This document shows, piece after piece, positions 1 to 6,895 of a stretch of DNA of 10,501 nt. Origin of the DNA: an uncultured Aquimarina sp. (GTDB taxonomy: Bacteria; Bacteroidota; Bacteroidia; Flavobacteriales; Flavobacteriaceae); contig CALGNG010000181.1 in the NCBI GenBank assembly GCA_937958735.1, positions 1-10,501 of the forward strand. The letters run 5' to 3'. Within the stretch, counting starts at the first letter, position 1, and each line of letters starts with the position of its first letter. Both the position numbers and the translations under genes were made by a program. The notes beneath the pieces are model-generated. The model did no database searches, had not been told where the DNA came from, and was given only the letters and a program-made list of their open reading frames with translations.

Positions 1-647
1 ATCATATCTGGTCTTCCTCCTGTTACACCACTAGTTTGATTGGGCTGTTGCAAAGAATGGGTAACATCCAAAACAGTAGTCCCATATTGTTTCATAGTAG
101 GGATTCCTCTAAAGTCTACTACCATATCTTGGTAACCAAACATGGTTCCCCGATCTGTAATCATAGCATTATTATTACCACTATCTTGCACTTTCCTAAT
201 AGCATGCTGCATTGCCTCTGGACTCATAAATTGTCCTTTTTTAAGGTTTACAGTTTTTCCTGTTTTTGCTGCAGCAACCACCAAGTCTGTTTGGCGTACC
301 AAAAAAGCAGGGATTTGTAAAATATCCACATATTGCGCGGCTCTTTCTGCATCTTCGTTAGTATGTATATCTGTTACAGTAGGCACATTAAAGGTTTCCG
401 AAACTTTACGTAGAATTTTCAAAGCTTTTTCGTCTCCAATACCAGTAAAGCTGTCTACTCTACTTCTATTCGCTTTTTTAAAAGACCCCTTAAATACGTA
501 AGGAATCTTAAGATCGCTAGTTATTTTAACTACTTTTTCTGCAATACGCAAGGCCATCTCCTCCCCTTCTATAGCACAAGGCCCTGCTAGAAGGAAAAAA
601 TTGTTGGATTCTATATTTGTTAACTGGGCTATATTATTTAACTCCAT
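1..647 (-). CDS. kdsA: 3-deoxy-8-phosphooctulonate synthase (Kdo-8-P synthase), partial: C-terminus beyond window
   Basis: KdsA condenses phosphoenolpyruvate with arabinose-5-phosphate to make Kdo-8-phosphate, the cytoplasmic precursor of the Kdo inner-core sugar of lipopolysaccharide. Translating the minus strand gives 215 codons before the window edge, about four fifths of the usual 270-280 residues. Visible family motifs are AGPCAIE (residues 21-27), KGSFKKANRSR (53-63), FTGIGDEKALKIL, PTVTDIHTNEDA, QIPAFLVRQTDLV, NLKKGQFMSPE, TDRGTMFGYQDMVVDFRG and, at the cut end, DVTHSLQQPNQTSGVTGGRP. A cysteine (C24) stands where the metal-independent E. coli enzyme has asparagine, so this should be a metal-dependent KdsA (family knowledge). 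The ATG at 645-647 is chosen because AGPC falls at the usual distance and no homologous sequence continues upstream. There is no Shine-Dalgarno sequence, as is normal in this phylum. It is divergent from typA. Confidence 0.96.
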   Translation of the reverse strand, partial: MELNNIAQLTNIESNNFFLLAGPCAIEGEEMALRIAEKVVKITSDLKIPYVFKGSFKKANRSRVDSFTGIGDEKALKILRKVSETFNVPTVTDIHTNEDAERAAQYVDILQIPAFLVRQTDLVVAAAKTGKTVNLKKGQFMSPEAMQHAIRKVQDSGNNNAMITDRGTMFGYQDMVVDFRGIPTMKQYGTTVLDVTHSLQQPNQTSGVTGGRPDM

Positions 648-716
648 TTATGTTTTTTTTGCTAAAGTAATTTAATTCCTCCAAAATAGCTTTTGATGTA
701 AGAATTTACTTCCTGA

Positions 717-748
717 CAAATAAATTCTATAAGGCAATTTTAAACAAG
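717..748 (-). promoter_or_regulatory. weak candidate promoter for kdsA
   Basis: Reading the minus strand, TTTATTTG (717-724) matches the Bacteroidota -7 consensus TAnnTTTG at all fixed positions but one. CTTG (745-748) lies 20 nt upstream as a possible -33 box. Transcription would start near 710, leaving a 5' leader of about 60 nt. In DNA this AT-rich such matches arise easily, so this is only a candidate. Confidence 0.22.
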
Positions 749-910
749 CTAAGCCATCTTTAACATAAAAAGATTAAAGATTAGTCTTAACTAATGAAAA
801 CTTATTAATTACAACATCTAAATATTAACTAAAACCTATGTATTAGTCCCTATAATTACACTTTAATTAAATTATTAACATTCTTTAAAAAATTGGTGAA
901 AATTGATTAG

Positions 911-940
911 TGTGTTATTTACCAAATAACCTTACCTTTG
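911..940 (+). promoter_or_regulatory. typA promoter (Bacteroidota primary-sigma type)
   Basis: TACCTTTG at 933-940 is a perfect match to the -7 consensus TAnnTTTG. TGTG at 911-914, 18 nt upstream, is an imperfect -33 box. Initiation about 7 nt downstream would start the mRNA near 947, so typA would have a leader of only about 17 nt. This places the in-frame ATG at 910 upstream of the transcript and supports the start at 964. Confidence 0.6.
914..930. repeat. perfect 7-bp inverted repeat in the typA promoter spacer
   Basis: GTTATTT (914-920), a 3-nt centre ACC, and AAATAAC (924-930) form an exact dyad. It fills the spacer between the proposed -33 and -7 boxes. The arms and spacing would suit a small dimeric DNA-binding protein, so it may be an operator. 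A wider, imperfect pair, TTGGTGAA (893-900) with TTTACCAA (918-925), overlaps it. AT-rich DNA makes short dyads common, so function is unproven. Confidence 0.4.
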
Positions 941-963
941 CGCCAAATTATAGCACAAGCTTT

Positions 964-2766
964 ATGAGTACACCTATTAAAAATATTGCGATTGTCGCAC
1001 ACGTTGACCACGGTAAAACTACGTTGGTTGATAAAATTATGTATCACTGCCAATTGTTTCGTGAAAACGAAAATACTGGAGATTTAATTTTAGATAATAA
1101 CGATTTGGAACGTGAGCGTGGAATTACCATTACCTCTAAAAACGTTTCGGTTACTTATAAAGGAACTAAAATAAATATTATTGACACTCCTGGTCACGCT
1201 GATTTTGGTGGAGAAGTAGAGCGTGTACTAAATATGGCAGATGGTGTACTACTTTTAGTAGATGCTTTTGAAGGACCAATGCCACAAACACGTTTTGTTT
1301 TACAAAAAGCTATTGATTTAGGTTTAAAGCCTTGTGTAGTTGTAAACAAAGTAGATAAAGAGAACTGTACACCAGAAGAAGTTCACGAAAAGGTATTTGA
1401 CCTTATGTTTGAACTAGGTGCAGAAGAGTGGCAGTTAGACTTCCCTACCGTATATGGTTCGGCTAAGAATAACTGGATGAGTAACGATTGGAAAAATCAA
1501 ACCGATAATATTGAGCCATTATTAGATATGGTATTGGAACACATTCCAACACCTAAGTTTGAAGAAGGTAACACTCAAATGCTAATTACTTCTTTAGACT
1601 TCTCTTCTTTTACAGGACGTATTGCCATTGGTAGATTACAAAGAGGTTCTTTAAAAGAAGGACAACAAATCTCTTTAGTAAAAGCAGATGGTTCTATTAT
1701 AAAATCTAAAATTAAAGAATTACATAGTTTTGAAGGACTTGGGCGTAAAAAAGTAGAATCTGTAGTTACAGGTGATATTTGCGCTTTAGTTGGTTTAGAA
1801 GCTTTTGATATTGGTGATACTGTTGCCGATTTTGAAAACCCTGAAGGATTAAAAACTATTGCTATAGACGAACCTACAATGAGTATGTTATTTACTATAA
1901 ACGATTCTCCTTTCTTCGGAAAAGATGGAAAGTTTGTAACATCTCGACACATTAAAGATCGTTTAAATAAAGAATTAGAAAAAAACTTAGCATTACGTGT
2001 TAACGAAACAAATAGTGCCGACAAGTTTTTAGTATTTGGACGTGGGGTATTACACCTTTCTGTTCTTATCGAAACAATGCGTCGCGAAGGTTACGAACTT
2101 CAAATTGGTCAACCACAAGTAATCATCAAAGAAATTGATGGGGTTAAATGTGAACCAGTAGAAGAATTAACTATAGATTTACCTGAAACAGTTTCTGGTA
2201 AAGCTGTGGAAATGGTTTCTCTTAGAAAAGGAGAACTTTTAAGCATGGAAGCTAAAGGAGAACGTATGATTTGTGAATTCTTAATTCCTTCTAGAGGAAT
2301 TATTGGATTAAGAAATCAATTACTTACCGCTACTGCCGGAGAAGCAATTATGTCTCATCGTTTTACAGAATATCAACCAATGAGAGGTGGTATCCCAGAA
2401 CGTCAAAACGGTTCTCTTGTTTCTATGGAATTAGGAAAAGCTATACCTTATTCTATCGATAAATTACAAGATAGAGGTCGTTTCTTTGTAGAGCCTGGAG
2501 AAGATATTTACGAAGGTCAAGTTATCGGGGAAAACTCTCGTGGAGATGATATGACAGTAAATATTACTAAAACTAAGAAAATGTCTAACGTACGTTCTTC
2601 TGGAGCAGATGATAAGGCTAAAATTGTACCAGCAATTAAATTTTCTTTAGAAGAAGCTTTAGAATTTATACAAAAGGATGAGTACGTAGAAGTTACACCA
2701 AACTTTTTAAGACTACGTAAAGTATATCTTACAGAAAATGAACGTAAGCGTAATAAAATTGCTTAG
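964..2766 (+). CDS. typA: ribosome-associated translational GTPase TypA/BipA
   Basis: TypA (BipA) is an EF-G-like GTPase that binds the 70S ribosome and helps ribosome assembly and stress or cold adaptation. From ATG 964 the product is 600 residues, the usual size. The G domain shows the P-loop AHVDHGKTT (12-20), the switch I motif RERGITI (50-56), G3 DTPGHADF (74-81) and G4 NKVD (128-131). Domain II, the EF-G-like domains III and V, and the TypA-specific C-terminal part follow. Characteristic stretches are [31 protein letters not shown] and [16 protein letters not shown]. The reading frame is open to an earlier ATG at 910, but the extra 18 residues are unlike the family N-terminus and that codon lies upstream of the proposed transcription start. 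The gene is monocistronic, with its own promoter and terminator. It is less AT-rich than the downstream glycosyltransferase block. Confidence 0.97.
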   Translation: MSTPIKNIAIVAHVDHGKTTLVDKIMYHCQLFRENENTGDLILDNNDLERERGITITSKNVSVTYKGTKINIIDTPGHADFGGEVERVLNMADGVLLLVDAFEGPMPQTRFVLQKAIDLGLKPCVVVNKVDKENCTPEEVHEKVFDLMFELGAEEWQLDFPTVYGSAKNNWMSNDWKNQTDNIEPLLDMVLEHIPTPKFEEGNTQMLITSLDFSSFTGRIAIGRLQRGSLKEGQQISLVKADGSIIKSKIKELHSFEGLGRKKVESVVTGDICALVGLEAFDIGDTVADFENPEGLKTIAIDEPTMSMLFTINDSPFFGKDGKFVTSRHIKDRLNKELEKNLALRVNETNSADKFLVFGRGVLHLSVLIETMRREGYELQIGQPQVIIKEIDGVKCEPVEELTIDLPETVSGKAVEMVSLRKGELLSMEAKGERMICEFLIPSRGIIGLRNQLLTATAGEAIMSHRFTEYQPMRGGIPERQNGSLVSMELGKAIPYSIDKLQDRGRFFVEPGEDIYEGQVIGENSRGDDMTVNITKTKKMSNVRSSGADDKAKIVPAIKFSLEEALEFIQKDEYVEVTPNFLRLRKVYLTENERKRNKIA

Positions 2767-2785
2767 CACCATACTATTTTATTTT

Positions 2786-2819
2786 AAAAGCCGTTTAAAT
2801 ATTTAAGCGGCTTTTTTTT
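2786..2819 (+). terminator. intrinsic terminator of typA
   Basis: AAAAGCCG (2786-2793) pairs with CGGCTTTT (2808-2815). Further A-T pairs can form inside the stem, and a run of eight T closes at 2819. The hairpin starts 20 nt after the typA stop codon, so typA transcription should end before the glycosyltransferase gene at 2895. Confidence 0.88.
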
Positions 2820-2894
2820 ATTTAAATTTTCCTTAAGAAACATAAGAGAAGCCTAATCGATTATTATATTAGCTACTAAAACTGTAATTCTTAG

Positions 2895-3719
2895 ATGACA
2901 TTTGAAATACTCTTATCTACAATGTATAGAACCGATCTTGGTTTTTTAGATACTATTTTCAAGTATAATCCATTATCCAATTATAATGTTCTAATTATAA
3001 ACCAAACAGAACCCAACAAACTTTTAAAATCTAAAGATCCTAATATTAGAGTTTTTAATTCTTTTGAAAGAGGAACCTCTGCTAGTAGAAATTTAGCCAT
3101 TAAAAATGCTAAAGGGGATATCTGCTTATTTGCCGATGATGATACAACTTTTAAACCCAATTTTAATCAAATAATAATTAGTGCTTTTAAACAATACACA
3201 GAAGCTTATTTATTAAGTTTTGAAACAGTTTCTCAAGAAGGTATACCACACTTAGAATATCCAAAAAAAGGCCTACACAACAAGAAAACATTAAAAACAG
3301 TACATATGACAGGTATGGCTATACGAAGAGAAAAACTAGTAGCCGCCAACATTTTTTTTAATGCTTATTTTTCTCTTGGAGGTCTGTTTAGCGGCGGAAC
3401 AGAATATATTTTTCTTAGAGATGCTTATGCTAAAAACTTAAAAGCCTATCACATCTCTAAAGCAATTGTAGAACATGACGAGGTTTCTTCCGGAAAAGCA
3501 ATAGCTTGCGACCGGGTATTACACACCAACTCTGCCAGAATAAATCACTTCCATGGCTCTATAAAATCTAGGCTTTATTTATTTAAATATCTCTTTTTTT
3601 TAATTCGAAAAAAAATGATCACTTTTTCTGAAATAAAGCAAAAATATTGTGTAGGATTAAAAGGCATCACAGATTACGAAGATTTATTAAAAAAAGGTCT
3701 AATTAAAAGACAACTCTAA
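2895..3719 (+). CDS. family 2-like glycosyltransferase (GT-A fold), atypical N-terminus
   Basis: Predicted inverting, nucleotide-sugar-dependent glycosyltransferase of 274 residues; donor and acceptor are unknown. The first strand reads EILLSTMYRTDL instead of the common IPTYN form. GTSASRNLAIKNAKGD (60-75) is the typical GT2 helix before the metal site, and FADDD (79-83) supplies the DxD-type acidic cluster that binds metal-UDP or metal-dTDP sugar. A later GGTEYIFLRDA (167-177) resembles the acceptor and base region. LYLFKYLFFLI (227-237), followed by lysines, could be a membrane-contact patch; there is no signal peptide. The start is firm on its 5' side because an in-frame TAG at 2892-2894 directly precedes the ATG. 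It lies 3 nt before the cupin gene, so the two probably form an operon. TATATTAG (2865-2872) is one base off a -7 box but lacks a clear -33 partner. Confidence 0.85.
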   Translation: MTFEILLSTMYRTDLGFLDTIFKYNPLSNYNVLIINQTEPNKLLKSKDPNIRVFNSFERGTSASRNLAIKNAKGDICLFADDDTTFKPNFNQIIISAFKQYTEAYLLSFETVSQEGIPHLEYPKKGLHNKKTLKTVHMTGMAIRREKLVAANIFFNAYFSLGGLFSGGTEYIFLRDAYAKNLKAYHISKAIVEHDEVSSGKAIACDRVLHTNSARINHFHGSIKSRLYLFKYLFFLIRKKMITFSEIKQKYCVGLKGITDYEDLLKKGLIKRQL

Positions 3720-3722
3720 ATT

Positions 3723-4127
3723 ATGACCACAATAAAAGATTGTAAAATAATTCAAATTCCAAAAAAATTAGATCACAGGGGTAATTTAGCTGTTATTGAG
3801 AAAGGTGCTATACCCTATGATTTTAAGCGTGTTTATTACCTCTATGACATTCCTAGCGAAGCTTCTAGAGGGGGACATTCCCATATTAAACAGCAGGAGT
3901 TTTTAGTAGCACTTAGCGGTAGTTTTGATGTGGTGTTAAAAGATGGTCGTAATATAAAAAAAATTACCTTAAACAAACCCGGAGAAGGTTTATTTATAGA
4001 TAAAGCTATCTGGAGAGAATTAGATAATTTTTCTTCTGGTGCTGTATGCCTAGTACTGGCTTCCGATGTTTTTAGCGAAGAAGATTATATTAGAGATATA
4101 CAACTATTTATGGATAGTAAAAAGTAA
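3723..4127 (+). CDS. WxcM/FdtA-like cupin, putative dTDP-6-deoxy-hexulose 3,4-ketoisomerase
   Basis: This 134-residue single-domain cupin has the features of the FdtA/QdtA (WxcM-like) family. Those enzymes isomerise dTDP-4-keto-6-deoxyglucose to the 3-keto sugar on the way to 3-amino sugars such as Fuc3NAc or Qui3NAc. Visible marks are LDHRGNLAVIE (16-26), VYYLYDIP (37-44), the RGxHxH motif RGGHSH (49-54) followed by KQQEFLVALSGSFDVVL, then WRELDNFS and GAVCLVLAS ending in an EEDYIR tail. The histidine motif holds the proposed catalytic residues; it has Ser where the family usually has Ala. It follows the glycosyltransferase by 3 nt and is likely translationally coupled. The usual partners (RmlA/RmlB, a DegT-type aminotransferase, an acyltransferase) are not in this window, so the exact reaction is open. 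It ends 3 nt from the stop of the convergent glycosyltransferase. Confidence 0.82.
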   Translation: MTTIKDCKIIQIPKKLDHRGNLAVIEKGAIPYDFKRVYYLYDIPSEASRGGHSHIKQQEFLVALSGSFDVVLKDGRNIKKITLNKPGEGLFIDKAIWRELDNFSSGAVCLVLASDVFSEEDYIRDIQLFMDSKK

Positions 4128-4130
4128 CTC

Positions 4131-5087
4131 TTATTTGTATATTAAAAGGTGTATTTTTTTATCTTCTAAAAATTTTTTAAAATTAATTAATAACCGAAGC
4201 CCTATAACAGGTATTCTTAACAACAGTTTTTGCTTAACATTAAAACTATTACAATCTATTTGATTTTTTAATATCTCATACAAATCTAAACGATTCATAA
4301 TTTTACTTTTAATCATTAAATCAAAACGATTTGCATCCATAAATTTCTTTAAAAAAGGAGCCGATTTCTCTTCTACAATATAGTTTTGAGTAAATTTAAA
4401 AAGGCTATTAATGTTATTTTGACTAGAAAGACTCCCTAGAACTTCTTTATTATAAATAGCTCCTATATTTTTATTGAAAACAAAAGGATATTTTAACCCT
4501 AATCTAATCCATAAATCGGTATCCTCCCCAGAAGTTAATTCTTCATTAAAAACCAAATCGTCTTTTAAAATATCTTTTTGGATGCAAACAGAAGAAGCAC
4601 AAATTAAAGTACTAGGCAAACTACATTTAAAATAATTTTTAACCAAAACAATATCCTCGCCTTCTGGAAGATTGGATATATAGGTTGGTTTGTAACTATT
4701 CTCTTTTAATTTATATTTATAGTTATTACCAAAAACAAATTCTAAAGGATATTTTTTTATTGCATTTTTAAAGTCTTGTAAATGATTAGGTAACCACAAA
4801 TCGTCTGCATCCAATAAAACAATATATTTTCCTTTAGATTTTTTTATTCCGTTATTTCGAGCAGTAGAAACCCCCTTATTGTTTTGATGTACAATTCTTA
4901 TTCTAGAATCTTTAATAGTTAACACATAATCGCAACTGCTATCTGTACTACCATCGTTTATTATAACTACTTCAAAATTACTATAGGTCTGTTTTAAAAC
5001 ACTCTCTAAGGTAGCTTTTATATACTTCTCTTTATTATACAGTGGAATTACAATACTAAAAAAAGGGGATTCTAAAAATACCGACAT
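4131..5087 (-). CDS. family 2 glycosyltransferase
   Basis: A classical GT2 enzyme of 318 residues that should transfer a sugar from a nucleotide donor to a surface-glycan intermediate at the cytoplasmic face of the inner membrane. The GT-A domain runs from about residue 10 to 200: FSIVIPLYNKEKYI (10-23), VVIINDGSTDSS (40-51), NNKGVSTARNNGI (69-81), the metal-binding LLDADD (91-96), and GEDTDLW (187-193), whose E-D pair holds the likely catalytic base. The remaining C-terminus is basic and rich in Leu/Ile (KQKLLLRIPVIGLRLL), consistent with peripheral membrane attachment. ATG at 5085-5087 is only a few residues before the first strand. It lies 9 nt downstream of the glycosyltransferase at 5097-6002, in the same direction, so the two are likely cotranscribed. 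Donor and linkage cannot be told from sequence. Confidence 0.92.
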   Translation of the reverse strand: MSVFLESPFFSIVIPLYNKEKYIKATLESVLKQTYSNFEVVIINDGSTDSSCDYVLTIKDSRIRIVHQNNKGVSTARNNGIKKSKGKYIVLLDADDLWLPNHLQDFKNAIKKYPLEFVFGNNYKYKLKENSYKPTYISNLPEGEDIVLVKNYFKCSLPSTLICASSVCIQKDILKDDLVFNEELTSGEDTDLWIRLGLKYPFVFNKNIGAIYNKEVLGSLSSQNNINSLFKFTQNYIVEEKSAPFLKKFMDANRFDLMIKSKIMNRLDLYEILKNQIDCNSFNVKQKLLLRIPVIGLRLLINFKKFLEDKKIHLLIYK

Positions 5088-5096
5088 AAACTTAGA

Positions 5097-6002
5097 TTAT
5101 AAGAAGTTATTTTTTTCATAATAAAAATAATATCCCAATCTATACAAATCAAAACAAAACATAGATGGCGAATCTGATAGCAAGTTTTTTTCAAAAAAAG
5201 ACTTTGATATTTTATAAAATGGAGGGAAAATAAATCCCAAATTTAATTTTTGTATTCTATTCGCCAACCAGGTTATCTTTGTATAATCGGTTTCTAAAAG
5301 CGCATCGTTTAAAAAACCTTGTCTTACTTCTATCGATTCTAAAGATTTCTTTAAAAAGATCTTACTGGTCTCTAATCCTAAATGCACTACAACATTGTCT
5401 ACATGATCTACTTTGATCTTTTTATTTTTAGCATCCATAGAAAACAAGGTATCCTCGCACCTTAGATTTGGAATTTCCTCATTAAACCTTAATCTTTTAG
5501 AAACCTCTTTTTTTATTAAAAAATTAAGAGTTAAAAAATTAATATAAGGCCTTTTACTTCTTTCCTTAACACTTACAGCTTCTCTAGCATTCCCATACTT
5601 CCAACGTAATAATTGATTTTTTTCGGGCTTTTGTTCTTGATATACAATACCTCCATAAATTATTTCATAATTAGTATCTAATAGCTGAATATATTTTTTA
5701 ATAAAAGAATCCCATTTAGGCAATACATCTGCATCCAAAAACAGTAAATTTTGATACAAAGCCTCTTCTGCCAATAAATTACGAATGGCACTTCTACCTA
5801 TATTATTTTTTAAAGGCAAAAACCTACCCAACTCTACTTTATTCAAGTAATCTTGATTTGCTATACAAATAGCACGATCCGTAGAATAATCATCGGCAAC
5901 CACTACTTCATAAGCTATTGTTTCTTTTTTTAATTGGTCTACAATCTTAGAGACTAAAGGTATTATGTTATAATTAAAAGTGGGAATAAGGATACTAAGC
6001 AT
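5097..6002 (-). CDS. family 2 glycosyltransferase
   Basis: A GT2 glycosyltransferase of 301 residues, the promoter-proximal gene of a two-gene minus-strand operon. It starts directly with MLSILIPTFNYN, then VVVADDYSTD (33-42), GRSAIRNLLAEEA (69-81) and FLDADVLP (88-95), with DAD as the metal and sugar-nucleotide site. NLRCEDTLFSMDA (179-191) carries the E-D pair expected for the catalytic base. A hydrophobic, aromatic C-terminal half follows, with no clear transmembrane span. It is only modestly similar by eye to the glycosyltransferase downstream, so they look like distinct enzymes adding different sugars rather than a recent duplication. The 62-bp spacer to the divergent oxygenase gene is almost all A and T. 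Its sugar specificity cannot be predicted. Confidence 0.9.
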   Translation of the reverse strand: MLSILIPTFNYNIIPLVSKIVDQLKKETIAYEVVVADDYSTDRAICIANQDYLNKVELGRFLPLKNNIGRSAIRNLLAEEALYQNLLFLDADVLPKWDSFIKKYIQLLDTNYEIIYGGIVYQEQKPEKNQLLRWKYGNAREAVSVKERSKRPYINFLTLNFLIKKEVSKRLRFNEEIPNLRCEDTLFSMDAKNKKIKVDHVDNVVVHLGLETSKIFLKKSLESIEVRQGFLNDALLETDYTKITWLANRIQKLNLGFIFPPFYKISKSFFEKNLLSDSPSMFCFDLYRLGYYFYYEKNNFL

Positions 6003-6018
6003 TTATAGAAATTTAGCC

Positions 6019-6026
6019 TAAAATTA
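6019..6026 (-). promoter_or_regulatory. candidate -7 box for the minus-strand glycosyltransferase pair
   Basis: On the minus strand TAATTTTA differs from the consensus TAnnTTTG only at the last base and lies 16 nt upstream of the start codon at 6002. No convincing -33 TTTG is found at the expected distance. The same 62-bp spacer (6003-6064) must also hold the promoter of the oxygenase gene on the plus strand, for which I see no clear match. Confidence 0.25.
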
Positions 6027-6064
6027 CAATAAAATAAATATCTTGTAAACAATAATTTAACTTT

Positions 6065-6892
6065 ATGCGCACTTATAATCGTAAAGAAATAGCTTCTTTA
6101 ATTTATTCCAAATTATTAACCGATTTGGAACCTATTAAAAAACAATATCTAAGCTCTAAAAATAAAATTGGTTATTTTTTTATCGATAATTTATTACCCG
6201 ATGATATTGCCCAATCCATTTATAAAGCTTTTCCTTTAACACAAAAAACAGTCTTAAAAAAAAGCTTGAAACAGCGCAAGCATATTGCTGTACAAATGAA
6301 TGAGTACGATGCCCTGTTGGAAGAAGTTATTTATGCATTTCAAGATCCTAAGGTAGTTGCCATTATTGAAGGTATTTGCGATCTAAAAGACCTATATCCC
6401 GACGAATATTTATATGCTGGAGGAATTTCCATGATGCGAGAAGCCAATTTTCTAAATCCACATTTAGACAACTCTCACGATATAGATAGAAATAGATGGC
6501 GTGCTTTAAATCTACTCTATTATGTTACTCCTAATTGGGATATAGAAAATGGAGGGAATTTAGAATTGTGGCCTAATGGACCTAAAAAAAATCCTGTTAC
6601 CATCCATTCTAAGTTTAACCGACTAGTTATTATGGCTACACACAACAAATCTTGGCATTCTGTAAGTCCTGTAAAAATAGATGGTGTTAGGTGCTGTGTG
6701 TCTAATTACTATTTTAGTAAACAACCTTTAATAGAAGATTCTAAATTCCATGTTACTACATTTAGAGGTAGACCAGAACAAAAATTGCGTAATGCTTGGC
6801 TTTCTTTGGATTCTATTTTAAGAATGCAAATCCGCAAGCTATTTAAAAAAGGCATTATAGAAAACCCCCATAAATACAAAAAAGAGGACTAG
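6065..6892 (+). CDS. 2-oxoglutarate/Fe(II)-dependent oxygenase-like protein
   Basis: Predicted soluble, cytoplasmic non-haem iron oxygenase of 275 residues, resembling the prolyl-4-hydroxylase-like 2OG-Fe(II) superfamily. The double-stranded beta-helix core covers roughly residues 110-220. H133 and D135 in NPHLDNSHD form the HxD part of the iron triad. H198 in SWHSVSP is the distal histidine, and R209 in DGVRCCVSNYYFS is placed to bind the 2-oxoglutarate carboxylate. GGISMMREANF (119-129), ALNLLYYV and GGNLELW are typical core strands. The substrate is unknown: family members hydroxylate proteins, lipids, sugars or small molecules. Position beside three glycosyltransferases and a sugar ketoisomerase-like cupin suggests modification of a surface glycan or its lipid or peptide part; this is inference. 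It is divergent from the glycosyltransferase pair and convergent with rpe, 3 nt apart. The N-terminal 30 residues and the basic C-terminus have no recognised motif. Confidence 0.85.
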   Translation: MRTYNRKEIASLIYSKLLTDLEPIKKQYLSSKNKIGYFFIDNLLPDDIAQSIYKAFPLTQKTVLKKSLKQRKHIAVQMNEYDALLEEVIYAFQDPKVVAIIEGICDLKDLYPDEYLYAGGISMMREANFLNPHLDNSHDIDRNRWRALNLLYYVTPNWDIENGGNLELWPNGPKKNPVTIHSKFNRLVIMATHNKSWHSVSPVKIDGVRCCVSNYYFSKQPLIEDSKFHVTTFRGRPEQKLRNAWLSLDSILRMQIRKLFKKGIIENPHKYKKED

Positions 6893-6895
6893 TAG

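Noticed and set aside
36..501. Two overlapping open frames on the plus strand opposite kdsA
   Set aside because: They are shadows of the kdsA coding strand; their translations show no protein family and the minus-strand KdsA motifs run through the whole interval.
678..682. GGAGG on the minus strand as a Shine-Dalgarno sequence for kdsA
   Set aside because: It lies about 30 nt from the start codon, far beyond useful spacing, and Bacteroidota rarely use Shine-Dalgarno sites.
1575..2024. Minus-strand open frame inside typA
   Set aside because: Antisense shadow of a highly conserved coding region; no motifs and no promoter or start context.
4131..6002. Recent tandem duplication of the two minus-strand glycosyltransferases
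   Set aside because: Only the general GT2 motifs are shared; lengths, N-termini and C-terminal halves differ throughout.
6065..6892. Kdo 3-hydroxylase (KdoO), suggested by nearby kdsA and the iron oxygenase motifs
   Set aside because: The motifs fit the general prolyl-4-hydroxylase-like superfamily; I cannot see KdoO-specific features, and kdsA is in another transcription unit several kilobases away.
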